64,000 nucleotides of DNA from Pezicula radicicola (lineage: Eukaryota > Ascomycota > Leotiomycetes > Helotiales > Dermateaceae), in contig PDUO01000030.1 of assembly GCA_003008705.1 (NCBI GenBank), forward strand, positions 526,420 to 590,419, read 5' to 3'. The notes beneath the pieces are model-generated. The model ran no database searches. It worked only from the letters and a program-made list of their open reading frames with translations, and was not told the origin of the DNA. Positions 1-11,114 of this stretch are shown in pieces. Every line of letters starts with the position of its first letter. Position 1 is the stretch's first letter. The position numbers and the translations under genes are program-made.

Positions 1-965
1 AGAGCGTAAAGATCGTCTAATAACTTTCAAGTTCGAAAGTAGCTTTGAGGGTGCAGACGGATTTCCTATATGTCAGATGCTTTTTAGTGGGAAAGGATTG
101 ATTCATCTGAAAGCATATGAAGACATTGATCTAAGCTTTTTCGTATGAAAGGTCGTTGCCAAACACTCATATGGTCATGTAGGCCCGTGCCTCCATATGA
201 ACTGACATCTGACGTCTGGAAACCACGAACCAAACAGGCCATAAGTTGTCTGTTTGAGGGTCGAGAGAGTGTCAATGTTTATCACGATCTCGACGCTTGA
301 CTACGTTTTCAAGTCATTCGCACTACACTGGAGAATATCGCAAAATATGATATTATAATTATTATGTGCTTAGCAACTGCCAGCAGCAAACGAAGAGGTG
401 GACTTCCTCGATTCTTCCTTCTCTGATCTGAATCAACGCTTACTGACCCCGACAGAAATTATAACTTTGTCGACTAGCGAGACGTTTATAATGGCAATCA
501 GGCTAATAGCCGGACCCTCCTTCTACTGCGCTTTCGCTTGTAGTCTGCCTAAGCAAGTGTCCCATTCAAGCAAGTTAGGCGCAGTAGAAGGAGGGTCCGG
601 CTATTAACTAGATGAAAATGGTTTCTTACTCCGAATTGTACTAATGTCTTCATAGTTTAGGTCTTGGAACAAGAGTTTCAGTTTTGAGACAAGAGGTTGA
701 ATGGACTGGTACGATAAGTCTTGAATGGCCAGCGGAGCGTCACGTAAGAAGAACTAAGAATTTCGGGTATAATACTCTATTATGAGCACAAATAGTGCCT
801 GCATTGGCCTAGATGGAAAGAAGCCAGCTCACTTCCATATAAACCACCATTGCTTATATATCCCATTTGGTCCAGCCAATGCCAATACACAAATATCTTC
901 CATCGCCTCGAGACACAGGCCCCGAAGCCTCTTATGCAACTGCCTGCAGTCCCTGCCTCCTAGCT
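1..965. other. Gene-poor left flank
   Basis: I see no convincing coding sequence here. The short open frames on both strands have no recognisable motif and no intron support. The one clear structure is the perfect inverted repeat listed separately. The 3' end of the Fig1-like gene, on the minus strand, closes the stretch. Confidence 0.6.
504..606. repeat. Perfect 28-bp inverted repeat with 47-bp spacer
   Basis: Bases 504-531 are the exact reverse complement of 579-606, leaving a 47-bp loop, so the 103-bp unit could form a long hairpin. The outer ends read TAATAGCC and GGCTATTA. This is compatible with a tiny terminal-inverted-repeat element (MITE) next to TA dinucleotides, or with a hairpin RNA source. 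No transposase lies between the arms. Nothing else in the window repeats the arm sequence as far as I could see. Confidence 0.85.
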
Positions 966-1892
966 TTAATAGTATCCTGGTTGTGGTGGAGGCGGTGGTA
1001 CATCCTCCATTGGCGGATAATCGGGCATAAATTCGTTAGTGAAAGCCGCTGGTCCAGTCTGTCGGAGCATCGCGTGCACGCTCATAGCGAAAAGAGAAGA
1101 GAAGCTGAATATCATCCACTGCAACACTTGTAATGTTTTACCCATTCCAACCTGAATAGACGTTGTAGAGTCGTTGACAGTAGTTTGATGTAATGCGGAG
1201 ACTGTCGAAGTTACCGAATAAGCGGCGGTCAATGACAGTGCTGTTGAACTCGATAAAAGTAGTCGAGTTGTATTGGTCCAGAACCTTGCCTTTTTCGCTG
1301 CATTTTGGGCCTTTCCAGCGCTCTGTTGAGATTTGAGGGACGTCTTTAAGATTAAGAGAGCAAATAGTCCAAAGAGGAATAGAAGACCTGCGCTTGCAGG
1401 AACGACAATCGAAATGGAGTGTTGTAGGTCTAGAGCGTATTTTGCAAGTTCTTCCGAGGTTGCGAATGTGGTAGACACTAGTAATGGTGCTTTACCAAAG
1501 GTCGAAGCACAAGAGACCGTTTTATTGGAATTACTAATGCACATTCCTAGGCAGATGTTATTACCATAATGATAAAATAAAAGGCGTGCAACGCACCAGC
1601 ATATCCAAAGCGGAATTTTGTGTCTATGTTTGTCGACGAACGTAGCTCGCTGATGAAGATGTTTGCGGTTCCAGGAGAGTTCGATACACAACCCGTGAGG
1701 GTTAAGCCTGTAATTCAATATTAATACCACACTTACGAGGTAGGGTTACGAACATACTGTGTAATACAAGGACTGGGATGGAAAGGAAGTAAACTGCTAG
1801 GCGGACCTTCACGTTCCCTACTAGTTATGAGCAATGAGATCGATGTTGTCAAATTTCTTTCAGAGTGACATACCGAGTTTTAGTGATGCCAT
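966..1892 (-). CDS. Fig1-type membrane protein (claudin-like)
   Basis: I join four exons: 1874-1892, 1758-1820, 1597-1707 and 966-1546. The introns are 50-53 nt, three with GT-AG ends, and the model gives about 257 residues. The N-terminus has a hydrophobic segment, followed by an extracellular region ending FGYAGMC with a second Cys shortly after. That fits the G-x-x-G-x-C...C pattern of Fig1/claudin-like proteins. Further membrane segments lie near LLFLFGLFALLIL, in the Ala/Ser/Thr-rich middle and at LQWMIFSFSSLFAM. The tail is proline-rich (PPPPPP). In yeast and Fusarium, Fig1 acts in low-affinity calcium uptake and cell fusion during mating; that role is inferred here. The first intron has two AG choices 3 nt apart, both in frame. 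The continuous frame reaching 1730 includes intron sequence and is not the real start. Confidence 0.75.
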
Positions 1893-3586
1893 GTTCAGAG
1901 AACAATGCGTGGGAAAATGTATATGGGTACTTTATATAACGACTTGATCGTTGTGATGAAAATGAAGAGGTATTTTGAATGGCTTGAGAATGAAAGTTTA
2001 TTTGCCGCTGTGCTATAGATATATATCTCTGCTTAACCGCGCAACTAATACCTCACAACGGCCATGGCATATATACCTTTTTGAAATCGGCTCTAGGTAA
2101 ATGAATAGACTCTTGTCATAGTCACACTTCTAGGCCATATGAACTGTACAGAGGTGTGGCTGTACAGAGGTGTGGCTTTAGCTGGCAGTAGACCCGAAGC
2201 GTCGAGGAATCCACCCAAATACCGTGTTTGTATGAGACACAGTACTGTGAATAATTATCTGCCGAATGAGTATCTTGTTGCTGTTGCCGCTGTCCCCAAT
2301 GTCAACCTTGGATAAATAGCCGCGCGACTCGCTTCGTCGGCTCGCTTACGAGTCTCCCATCACACCTGACTAGACCCACTGTTGGAACCTAATGTAATCT
2401 CTCGCATACAAACATTATGACAAATTTTCAAAAAAGTGTTAAGCGCTCTTGTGGTCCACCATGTCGTGGTTTCATCTTCTTAATATCTTCGGCAAGTGCC
2501 TTGGAACGAATTTTGTCTCTCAGGCTCTCTCTCTTTTCAATTAGACGACGTTCGTTATCTAGCTTATCTTAGGCGACCCTTATTGTACTATGATGGCAGC
2601 AGTAGTATCCTTAGATAAAATAGATCTTCAATGTACCTACATTATCAACTACATCAAGTGAAGTAGATTTTTTCGAGGTTTCTGTTCTATCGCCAGGTAG
2701 ATTATGTCTTGGCGGGTTACGTCTTCAAGGCCATTGTTCCTTAGCGCCGTCCTGGTGGCTAGAATATCCGATGATCATCTCGATTTTCTGAGTCTCTATC
2801 TACGCATTGATGTTTTTTGTTGCAATTTTCTGACAATTGCATGAAAATCCAACATCTCTAATCCAGCCTTCTGCAAACGCTTTCCCTTCTGCGCTAATAA
2901 ACCAACAGTTGCTAAAATTTACAAGTGGGTAGAATAGATGTTAGAGCATGCATGGACTCAAACTCCATCCACTGTATCAGTATCATGAAGTCTGTACCAA
3001 TCACTAATCGCTCGTTCCTGTGAGCAAAATTCTTCTGGGGATAGCTTCGACAAAGGTCGTCCGGTTGGGTTTCCAAAACAGTGGCAAGTTGAAGGACATG
3101 ATTACGATCGACAATTTGGCTACCATTGGAGTGGTACAGATGATAGCCCGAGTTTGGTCCGTTATGCTGCTCTCGAAATATCGGTTTAATATCAAGTGAA
3201 ACAGGCACTAACTACAATGATCTTCCATCCAACATGAAAGCACATGGCAAGAATCTCAAGACTTTTGCCTTCATCAAAGCATAGGTAGTCTGTAGAGCTC
3301 TGCAGACACCTTCTACCCTCAAGAAACCCGTACAATCTCATTTTCAATCATCATGTTACATCTTTCTACTTGCCCAAACTTCTGTACACCACAAAAAGCA
3401 ACATCTTTTCATTTTTTCACAACCTTTCTCATACACTATAGAATTAATTTGCAAACATAGCCATTCACTTAGGCTCGGCGATGGTACAACTTGTTCTTGT
3501 TTATTTTGTATCTCTAGTTCGATAGATTTGGCACTGGTTATTTCTCTACCTTCACAATCATCGCTGAGATTGATGATCAATGCACG
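1893..3586. other. Intergenic region, no recognised gene
   Basis: This should hold the promoter of the Fig1-like gene. A 98-codon open frame at 2912-3208 on the minus strand resembles nothing I know and has no splice partner. A 16-bp tandem duplication lies at 2145-2176. I see nothing else. Confidence 0.5.
2145..2176. repeat. 16-bp tandem duplication (2 copies)
   Basis: The 16-mer TGTACAGAGGTGTGGC occurs twice back to back. It is a simple local duplication with no evident function. Confidence 0.9.
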
Positions 3587-4852
3587 ATGACTTCCCAACC
3601 ATATTGGCAGTATGTGGGCCCGACAAGCTCACGCGCTTCTTCCGTAGCTCCAACTCGCCCAGGAGACATACCAGGAAGTGGTAGTTCAGTGAATGATCCG
3701 TGTTGTGTTTGCGAGAGGTGCAGGCCAACGTACACATGTATTCAATGCAACAATGACGCATTCTGCGATGATTGCTGGCCAAAACAAAGGCCACATCGAC
3801 CAGGAGCTGTCGGAATGGATGGTCTCCCACATGAGAAAACTGACCGCGAGATTGTTGACCGGTTGCGCGATATCCTCGAGCCGATTCGAACACCTGAGCA
3901 GCAGCAAGACTTACACAAGAACGATGAAGATACCACCTAGTTCGGAATTGCCAGGGATGCTGCAAACACACCTTTTTTTCCAAGACTATGGTAGATATGC
4001 CACGATCATGACCGAAAGTCAAACCACAGAGGTCAATATCAGATACCCGTAATTAGTCTCGTGCATCGGCCAGACAGGTAAAAACCTCCCCGGAACTCGT
4101 AGAAAACAAGCTGAGATCTAATAACTGGATAGAGGCTGGAAAAAGCACACTAATAAAAATGCTCATCAACAAGCAAATTAGCCGTAGCATGCGGCCAAAC
4201 GGGGCAAAATATCCGTTCCCTGTTACAGGCTCTATGAACGATAATATTCCTACATCCGGCGATGCTCATTTGTATTCTGATCCTGCCACACATCATAGTG
4301 CAACTCCAATGCTCTATGCCGATTGTGAGGGATTCGAGGGAGGCGAAAATATTCTTCATGGAGCTAGGTTTAAGGAGAAGAATCGAATTCTATCTAGTAA
4401 TCGAGCATCAAGCTCGAATGACCCACATATCCACAAGAACAAGAGAAAAGCTGCGCATAGCACGCAAAGAGATATTGCTTGGACCACGATTCCAGACACC
4501 CGTAAAAGAGAGTATGCCGTCACTCAACTTTACCCGCGTCTCCTCTACACATTTTCGGACGTAGTCGTCTTTGTGCTTCTAAATTCCAGGTATGCGAAGA
4601 ATTCTTAGCCAGTTGTATTGGGGATAATTACTAACAAGTTCTATAGAGTTTTCGAGTCTGTGGTTTTAGAGAAGCTTCTCAGCTGGGCCTCAGCTTCCAT
4701 CGAGCATCCTCTGAACCAGCCCGCTCTTCCCCAAGCTATTATTGCTCTCAATGCCTCGGATATTGTGCCCAAAAGTCAGCAATGGGATGTTGAAGAAGCA
4801 ACCAATATTCTCCTATCGGATATAGCTGGGGAATATATTTGAGTGACTGAAA
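3587..4852 (+). pseudogene. 5' half of a broken zinc finger/GTPase/patatin gene
   Basis: The frame opens with a Cys-rich finger (CCVCERC...CIQC...FCDDCW) followed by HRPG..GMDGLPHEKTD, then a P-loop region. After an intron at about 4078-4132 comes AGKSTLIKMLI, and later DPATHHSATPMLYADCEGFEGGEN, as in large fungal GTPase-like proteins. A second intron near 4590-4646 precedes VFESVVLEKLLSWAS. Lesions seen: a TAG at 3938-3940 where Trp is expected, one extra T in the T-run at 3973-3979, a TAA at about 4050-4052 where Gln is expected, and Glu instead of Gly just before the P-loop AGKS. Coding similarity stops near 4842 (LLSDIAGEYI). The continuation is found in inverted orientation at 10.1-7.4 kb, so this is the left piece of a gene split by inversion. 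The family assignment rests on motif recognition, not a search. Confidence 0.7.
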
Positions 4853-4952
4853 CTTCTTGGTTACCGCATCGAGCTAAAGTTATAATACAAGCTTCATTGC
4901 TAACGCGGCAGCGGCTATCATACTACAAAAAGGCAAGGTATGGATGGTCATC

Positions 4953-6812
4953 TCACATCTCCTCGAATGGCCATAATGCTCGAGCTTTCTGTTCATCCAG
5001 CTCCCCTGATTTAGCAGAAGAGTCCATCCATTGATCGAACGCAGCTTTATTTGCCTCTCTTGCAGACTCCCAAGCCTCATTCGGAACCCATCCATCAGAA
5101 TTCGTGTTCAGCATATCTATAAGCCACGACTTGAGTTTTTGCGCCGTCTCAAAGTCTTCGTATTGCTTCTGGTGCTCTTCAAGCTCGGTCTTGCTCGGCT
5201 GGTAGGAACTTGAGGCAGGTAGACCAAGCTCCTGCCATCGAAGGGAAACTTCAATGAGTTCCTGTCGCACTGCTGGAGCGCTATCACGCCATGATGTTGC
5301 AACAAAACGAAATGGACGCAGGAGCGTCTCATCGAGTGCTCGACCTAATCCAATCTTTTTGGCGAGGCCCTTGAGGATTACCTCATATGTTGTGCTGCAA
5401 ATCCGGGCATCTTCGCGGTCTTGCGATTGCTGACTATGTAAGGTGGAACTCTCGCGGTCTCCCTCGCCGTCATCTGTTGACATGAGTTCCTGGGAACATG
5501 TAGTAAAGTCAGGAATTTCATTAGCGTAGACAAACCCTGGCTCGATGCTTGTTGACTGCCAGTCGATGATGCCTGTGATAATAGTAGGATCATCATCAGA
5601 TACATAAATATTTCTTTTATGAAGATCGTAGTGGAGGAGAGTTGGCAGAGCTGCTTCCATAATTGGCTTAAAGTTTCTTAATTGTTCGATGATAGCTTGG
5701 CCATCAGCCAACAGTCGTTTATGGTCATCAATGGATCCCTGGTAAGGGACAGAGAGCTTAGGTTCAGATTTAGGGATTCGAAAGCGTCCTGCATCAACGA
5801 GTCCGCCACAATATTCCGAAAGGCTTGGCCCTTCAATTATTAGCTTGTCACGTCGAATGCAACTGTTCAATAATTCACTCACATGGGCCTACATTGGGAT
5901 TTTCCTGGCCATAAAGTTGTGCTTTGCCGGCAGCGCAATTCCAATAAGTTGTACAACAGTTTGGTCCAATACTAAAGCCATCTCCGATGTCGAACTTAGC
6001 ACTTTGTGCAATGGATGAACCTGCGAAATAGATACTCCCATAAGCTGTAAATGAGAGATTGGCCATATCACGTGCTATCATCCCTAAGCTCTTGACACAC
6101 AACATTCGCTGGTGTGAATTCATGGTCTGCCATCGTTCATGTAGTTGGACTCCTTGAACGTGTTCCATGATAATATACTCGCAGCCGATTTCGTTGGAAG
6201 GATCGTCTGACCATGTAAGAACCTTCGGTATCGGGATTGAAGTTTTCGCTCGCACTGCCCAAAAAGTATTTATTAGTAAGATCCATAATGCGAAGCTCGA
6301 AGACTTTACAATATTCCATTGTCGCAACCTCCGAGTTCGTTGTAAGCCTTGGTGGACCTGCTACGAGAAATGGCACCCTGGCCACGACTTTTTGGCCATT
6401 ATCCATTACCATCACAAAGGCACGGTTAAATCCTCCCTCCTTCTTCTCGTATCGCAGGACGCGGTGAGCACCAGGACAGACATCAATACCTCGCTTACAA
6501 AGTGCCTCAAAGTCAAATTGTACTTGCCGGGAGCTTCGTTGGAGTTCATCACGATGCAGCCAACGTCCACCAGTGTAGTTGTAGGGATCATCTACAGCCA
6601 TCATATCAGCAGCAAATGCAGAGTAAGAGAGCATTTAACAAACCAGAGGTTGTTGAAAGTGTACGTGAACCAGGCGGAAATAAATTCGCTGTGCTTTGGC
6701 GTGCTCCTATCTTGAGAAGAAAGGGTCGAAATGAACAGCCGCCTTGTGTCCAACGTGTTGTTGAAGAGGATCGACAAGTTGAATAGCGCCATACCAGATA
6801 CTCTTTAGTCAT
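4953..6812 (-). CDS. AIM9-like phosphotransferase-fold protein, mitochondrial
   Basis: I join four exons: 6644-6812, 6310-6591, 5883-6254 and 4953-5830, with 52-55 nt introns. All phases agree, giving 566 residues. The first about 57 residues are rich in Arg, Ser and Thr and read like a mitochondrial transit peptide. Next comes DDPYNYTGGRWL, typical of the AIM9 (altered inheritance of mitochondria 9) family. The kinase-like core shows VVARVPF in the nucleotide-binding lobe, HYDLHKRN at residues 341-348 (catalytic loop Asp343, Asn348) and IIDW with the metal-binding Asp364. The substrate of this family is unknown. The gene appears intact although it sits inside the inverted segment between the two halves of the broken patatin gene. 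If the inversion is undone, it lies just downstream on the same strand. The ATG at 6812 is the only upstream in-frame Met. Confidence 0.85.
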
Positions 6813-7439
6813 TTTTCAGAAGCAACGGTGTTTCTTGGTCTTTCTTGAGACGTCGAGATATATAGCTCAGAGGATAACGCGAAGTTCGGACGTCCAATGA
6901 AAGGGGCATCAGATTAGATTAGCGACGTCGAGTGTTTCCTAATTCGGCATCTCGCTTATTAGCGCCTTGTACAAATTTCTATGGGATGGAGACAGTATCA
7001 GCCAGTTCGAAGACCCTAGCAGCTTGATCTGGCACATCAGAGTTCTTCACAGCACCTATAGATTTGGACCTACGCTTCAGATCAACCCATTTACCGAAGT
7101 CTTCTGGTCCCTCCGGGTAATGTGTCTCTTGTGTTGGAAGTTCCGAGGTGGCTAGATTAGGCTGAGACTTAATCTTTTGAAGTGTAGGAATTCGCTTATA
7201 TCGTGGTAGTGGCTCGCTACCATCTCGCCTGGCATTAAGGTTCGTGGTAGTGGCTCGCCTCCCTTCGCCTCACACTGTAAGAGCTCGCGTATTTTGTGGT
7301 AGTGGCTCGCCTCGAATTAAGGTTCGTGGTAGTGGCTCGCTGTGGTGTTGATGTGTTTGCTGAACGAGCTCCCTTCACGCGATACGAGTCTATGAATATT
7401 CGTCTCTGTTTTCTACCAGCCGACCCCAAGGGTAACGTT
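6813..7439. other. Intergenic stretch with short direct repeats
   Basis: Promoter side of the AIM9-like gene and downstream flank of the decayed patatin half. Besides the 15-bp repeats at 7203-7340 I see no gene. Confidence 0.5.
7203..7340. repeat. Four copies of a 15-bp direct repeat
   Basis: GTGGTAGTGGCTCGC occurs at 7203-7217, 7244-7258, 7296-7310 and 7326-7340. Copies 2 and 4 share a longer left flank (ATTAAGGTTC). Spacing is irregular (41, 52 and 30 bp), so this is neither a regular tandem array nor a CRISPR. Confidence 0.9.
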
Positions 7440-10113
7440 TGGAAGAGTAGGTGCTTACTCTTCAGACTATCTTCGGCCAACAAAGCCCTGGGGAATCCAT
7501 TGATAGGGAGATAAGAGTCTTCAGAAAGTGAGTATGGTGGTTCTCGAAGACAGAGCGCTATAGTCGTTTCGGCTAATTGCCTCGAGACTCTGATATTTAG
7601 GTGATCCATGATAAACTCACCACGCATGTACATGCTGTCGATGCAGTGCTCCGAGATCAGAACCTTTCTAGCAGTTTCAAAGTTTTTTTTCTCTCGAATC
7701 AGGAAGTACGGCGTGAATTTGGACGTCAAACAGCTCTCAAAGAACCTACCAAGCTCTTTTATTAAGCTACTCCCGTTTGGAAATCGACAACAGATTAAAC
7801 CTATTAGAATTAGACAGGCGTTGTGGATTGTTGTATCACATACCTTTGCAATCGAATTTATTATCAAGTTCTCGCGCTAGCATATCGATCTTCTTAAAGT
7901 AGAAAGTACTCGCAACAAGCGTATGAGCCACTTTCTTTGATCTTCTCACTACTCTTCACCCTATTCTAAGTGACCTTTTGCATATGACCTAAGCCGCTAA
8001 CGTCGTCAAATATAGCACTTCGGTCTCCAGGTCTGGGTTAATCCGAATGAAGCGTCGGCGGTCACTTGAGTTAGATTCTAAGATGTCAAAACGGAAGCCA
8101 TCCCAAATTCTACCGCGGTTGAGAATGCTGTCAACTTCGTTTGCAACACCATGCCAAATCTGCTCTGTAAATGTTGGGAATTTTCGATGCGGAATCGGCT
8201 GGGACAAGTTCAATTGACTTAAATCGTTTTCTATTGGAACTCCAATGGGACTTAAGAGGCCTCGGGTTTGTACAGTATGGGAAAGAAAGAACAGTATTCT
8301 CGGGACCGCAGTGGCCGGTGCCGATGGACAAAAGAATATCAGGTTGAGAAGCACTGACGTCTGACCAAATGAGCTTGTGTTCATGGTAAACCACACAAAC
8401 TGGATTATTATCGTGCAGCGCGCCGTCTATATATCCTGCCTTTGTCTCGTTCTTCGTGAATGCTTTGAAGTAGGGCTGAGCTGCAGAAGTTGCACGAGCA
8501 CTGCTAATATTAGTGAAAGTCCTAGAGTTCTAATTTGAAAACATACGCTTCCAATGTCTGGAATTCGAGTGAAGGATGATCCGACCTCTCGAACTTGTAG
8601 TTTGCTGCAAACTATTTTAGCCATCATATTCTGGTCTGCGTCTAATTTCAACTTACTCTGACCTGGCGGGTCTGGGCGATTGTAATTGGTTAATACCACA
8701 GGCTGTTGGTCCACGCTGGTAGTGGTTGTAATAGCAACTTTAGTCATAGAGCCCACTCTGTCATCTTGACCATTGAAAAGAGTTTTGTCTTCCCCAAACA
8801 AACTTCGGAGAGCTTCTTCAAATGGCTTTGCGTGATACTTACTCCCACTAAGCGCAGTGGTAAGTCGTTCAAGCCCCCACATGTCGCTCAAGAGACGGAC
8901 GTCGATTGAAGCCAACTCGACATAGGTAGGTGAATCTATTGATGTAGTCTTCCACCCTCCAATTCTCCACTCCAAGTCCTAAAGCGATAATACCACAGTG
9001 CTTCAAACTGTTAGCTTTACATTAATGAAGTGGGTTACCATCCCTTCTAACATACCTGGTACCGACTATTAGATCAAAGAAAGCTTGAATCGGTAGGTTA
9101 CCCCCTAGGCTCCGTTCTATTGCTCTTAGAACCTCTAACTCAACAATGCCTGTCACGCCGCCTCTGGGGTTCAAATAGTTAGCGTAGGCGCACGTATATA
9201 CGGAATTGTTTTATATACCCATCAAGGTTGAGAATCCTCACTCCGGCGTGCTCTGGCTTGATACTTATTATCCAGGGATATCTCCACTGCGTGTCATGAA
9301 TATGTAAGGGGCACGAAGGAAGTTTGATGACTGTTCGTCAGATCTTTGTCCATATTCCTTCACACATGTTGTGCAAAGGACATGTTTACAAGGTAAGGGG
9401 TGTCCAGGTAGCTCCCTCAAGCACGAAAAACAAGTCTCTGCGTACTCATCAGCATCAAAATTTGATTGATGTCTCCAGCAGCAAAAATCTTTCCAGATGA
9501 ATTTTGATGACCTTTTAAACCGTGTCCAAATTTCATGAGTGTACACTGCGCATGCTTATTCTGGAATTCGCAGGTCCAATATGTATTGCAAAAGTCGTCC
9601 AACGCTTCGTAGCAAGGCTCCAGATAGCACTCATCAAGCAGTTGGGGTGTCGTGCCTGGGTTGCTTAGCAGGGTTTTGGAATACGGAATACAGTGATGAA
9701 GTCTTACCTAATAGACCCTGTCTCACTGAACCCAAGACTATACAAGAGGCAACCATGTGACTCAATTCTTGAAATATCCTTTGACTGCCTCTTTGACGAA
9801 ATCAAAGGGTGTATCTAAATTCCGAGAGGAATGATTGAAAGCGGATTGGAGGTATATCTTTAACTTGTCGGCATTTGACAGCATCCTGACTTGAACCTTG
9901 GTGTTATACGGGACTTTACAGCTCCTTAGAATCTCGGCATGTGGCTTGCCTAGCTGATCATCCTTAACATGTATCTTCCCCTGACTGGAATTCAGACCAC
10001 TGTTATAGAAGAGTAGTAACACTTTAACAACTGCTCGGTGGTCTGGATTCTCTTACCACGCTCCCTCCAGATCTCTGCATATGCACGGATACTTGGAACT
10101 CGGTGATGGCCCA
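7440..10113 (-). pseudogene. 3' half of the broken gene: RING-like finger and patatin domain
   Basis: Read right to left, the remains begin at PSIRAYAEIWRERGKR near 10110. A TGA at 9992-9994 (Arg codon expected) and a frameshift follow shortly after. Next comes a helical part (RMLSNADKLKIYLQSAFNH), then a RING-like finger ETCFSCLRELPGHPLPCKHVLCTTC near 9430-9360. The patatin core starts with HAGVRILNLDG and GGVTGIVELEVLRAI, split by an intron. The nucleophile loop after FFDLIVGT is interrupted by an intron and lacks one base, so GTSTGG is frameshifted near 9010. The second block reads AGYIDGALHDNNPVCVVYHEHKLIWSD...PDILLSIGTGH around 8450-8300. A C-terminal region (CRFPNG...GFPRALLAEDSLKSK) runs to about 7440. 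Patatins are phospholipase A-type hydrolases, fused in fungi to NTPase-like modules; this copy is dead. Confidence 0.75.
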
Positions 10114-10241
10114 GCCACAGCCAATCAGGGGCATGTAAAATGGGGAAGTGGATCGGAAAAGCTAAGCGAAAACAAAAGAATAGGTAGCGAACACAACAAC
10201 ACTGGAAGACTAGTAGAAATATAAAAGATAAAAATGCAAAA

Positions 10242-10360
10242 ACATACAACAGTAGGTATTCGCTGGTGGTCACCCACCCAACTACTAATCTACCGATCTG
10301 AGGCTTGTGTATGGCAGAGCGGACGGGATGCCCAATTCTCCTCAGTCTATGGTCGTATGT
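10242..10360 (-). rRNA. 5S ribosomal RNA gene (dispersed copy)
   Basis: The minus strand gives a 119-nt sequence starting ACATACGACCAT and ending TGTTGTATGT. The ends pair as the 5S terminal stem. The internal promoter region (GTAGTTGGGTGGGTGACCACC) matches fungal 5S. A short T-run follows on the minus strand (10241-10238), serving as the Pol III terminator. Filamentous ascomycetes carry dispersed 5S genes, so a single copy is normal. A few positions look like C-to-T changes relative to the consensus I know, so it could be a slightly diverged copy or pseudogene. Confidence 0.9.
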
Positions 10361-11114
10361 ATCGGCTAATGTTTTATTTCATTACCTATAGCAACATGTA
10401 CTATAAACCGGATAGTAATCTCAAGATGCCATCTTAATTTAATACTTTTATAGCATTCGTACTTGATAATATATGCTCAAACTAAAGTAGTCAGAGGTAA
10501 AGTAATTAATTCTGAGCTACTTAATTCTAATAGTTCACTTTTTGAGTGACTCACTTGACTTGGATAACTCACTTGACTTGGATAACTGACTTGATTTGGG
10601 TAACCCACTTGATTGAGGTTACTAAATTCTTTGAGTAGCTCACTTGATCTAGGAAGCTTATGCAGGTATAGATTCTAATTCATCCAAACTAGATGGCGGA
10701 CTCTTCTAAAATACAAGGCCCCATTTTAATTTTTACGTTTCTTACATGATGTATAGATGCTATATTTTAATAGATAAAATGATACTACCAGAACAAGCTC
10801 CAGATGCTACTACAGGATGTCAATAGCGAAATAGTTTCCCAGATTCATTGCCCTAACGTTGTTTCTAAGCGTTAGTAAAACGGCGAACCGCTAATGTTTT
10901 TTCTTTTAAGTTTCATTCTCGTACAATGTTCCTACTGTTCATCTTGTGTTTTGTTTTCTTTTCCGTGCTCAGTTTTGAGTCATTACAGCTCTAAGACCGG
11001 TTTAGTAAGAGCATAAGAGTAAAAATAAAATAAAAAGACAGCTAAAATTAATTCCGATAAATTTTATCAAAAGAAAACATAGAAAACGCCCTGAAATGAT
11101 TCACTTTAACAGCC
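10361..11114. other. AT-rich intergenic region
   Basis: No gene is seen. It holds an island of the AAGTGAGTT-type degenerate repeat (listed separately) and AT-rich sequence up to the stop of the HET gene. Confidence 0.6.
10535..10660. repeat. Degenerate ~18-bp repeat island (copy 1)
   Basis: About five imperfect repeats of ACTCACTTGACTTGGATA in tandem. The first two are exact (10551-10586 region) and the later ones diverge. Related islands occur near 32.5, 35.1, 56.5 and 63.8 kb. Confidence 0.8.

Noticed and set aside
966..1730. Single-exon 254-residue gene for the Fig1-like protein
   Set aside because: Its first 60 residues are intron sequence in the wrong frame; the four-exon model restores a hydrophobic N-terminus and the FGYAGMC motif.
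3558..4022. Minus-strand 154-codon frame
   Set aside because: Antisense shadow of the zinc finger/GTPase pseudogene, with no motif.
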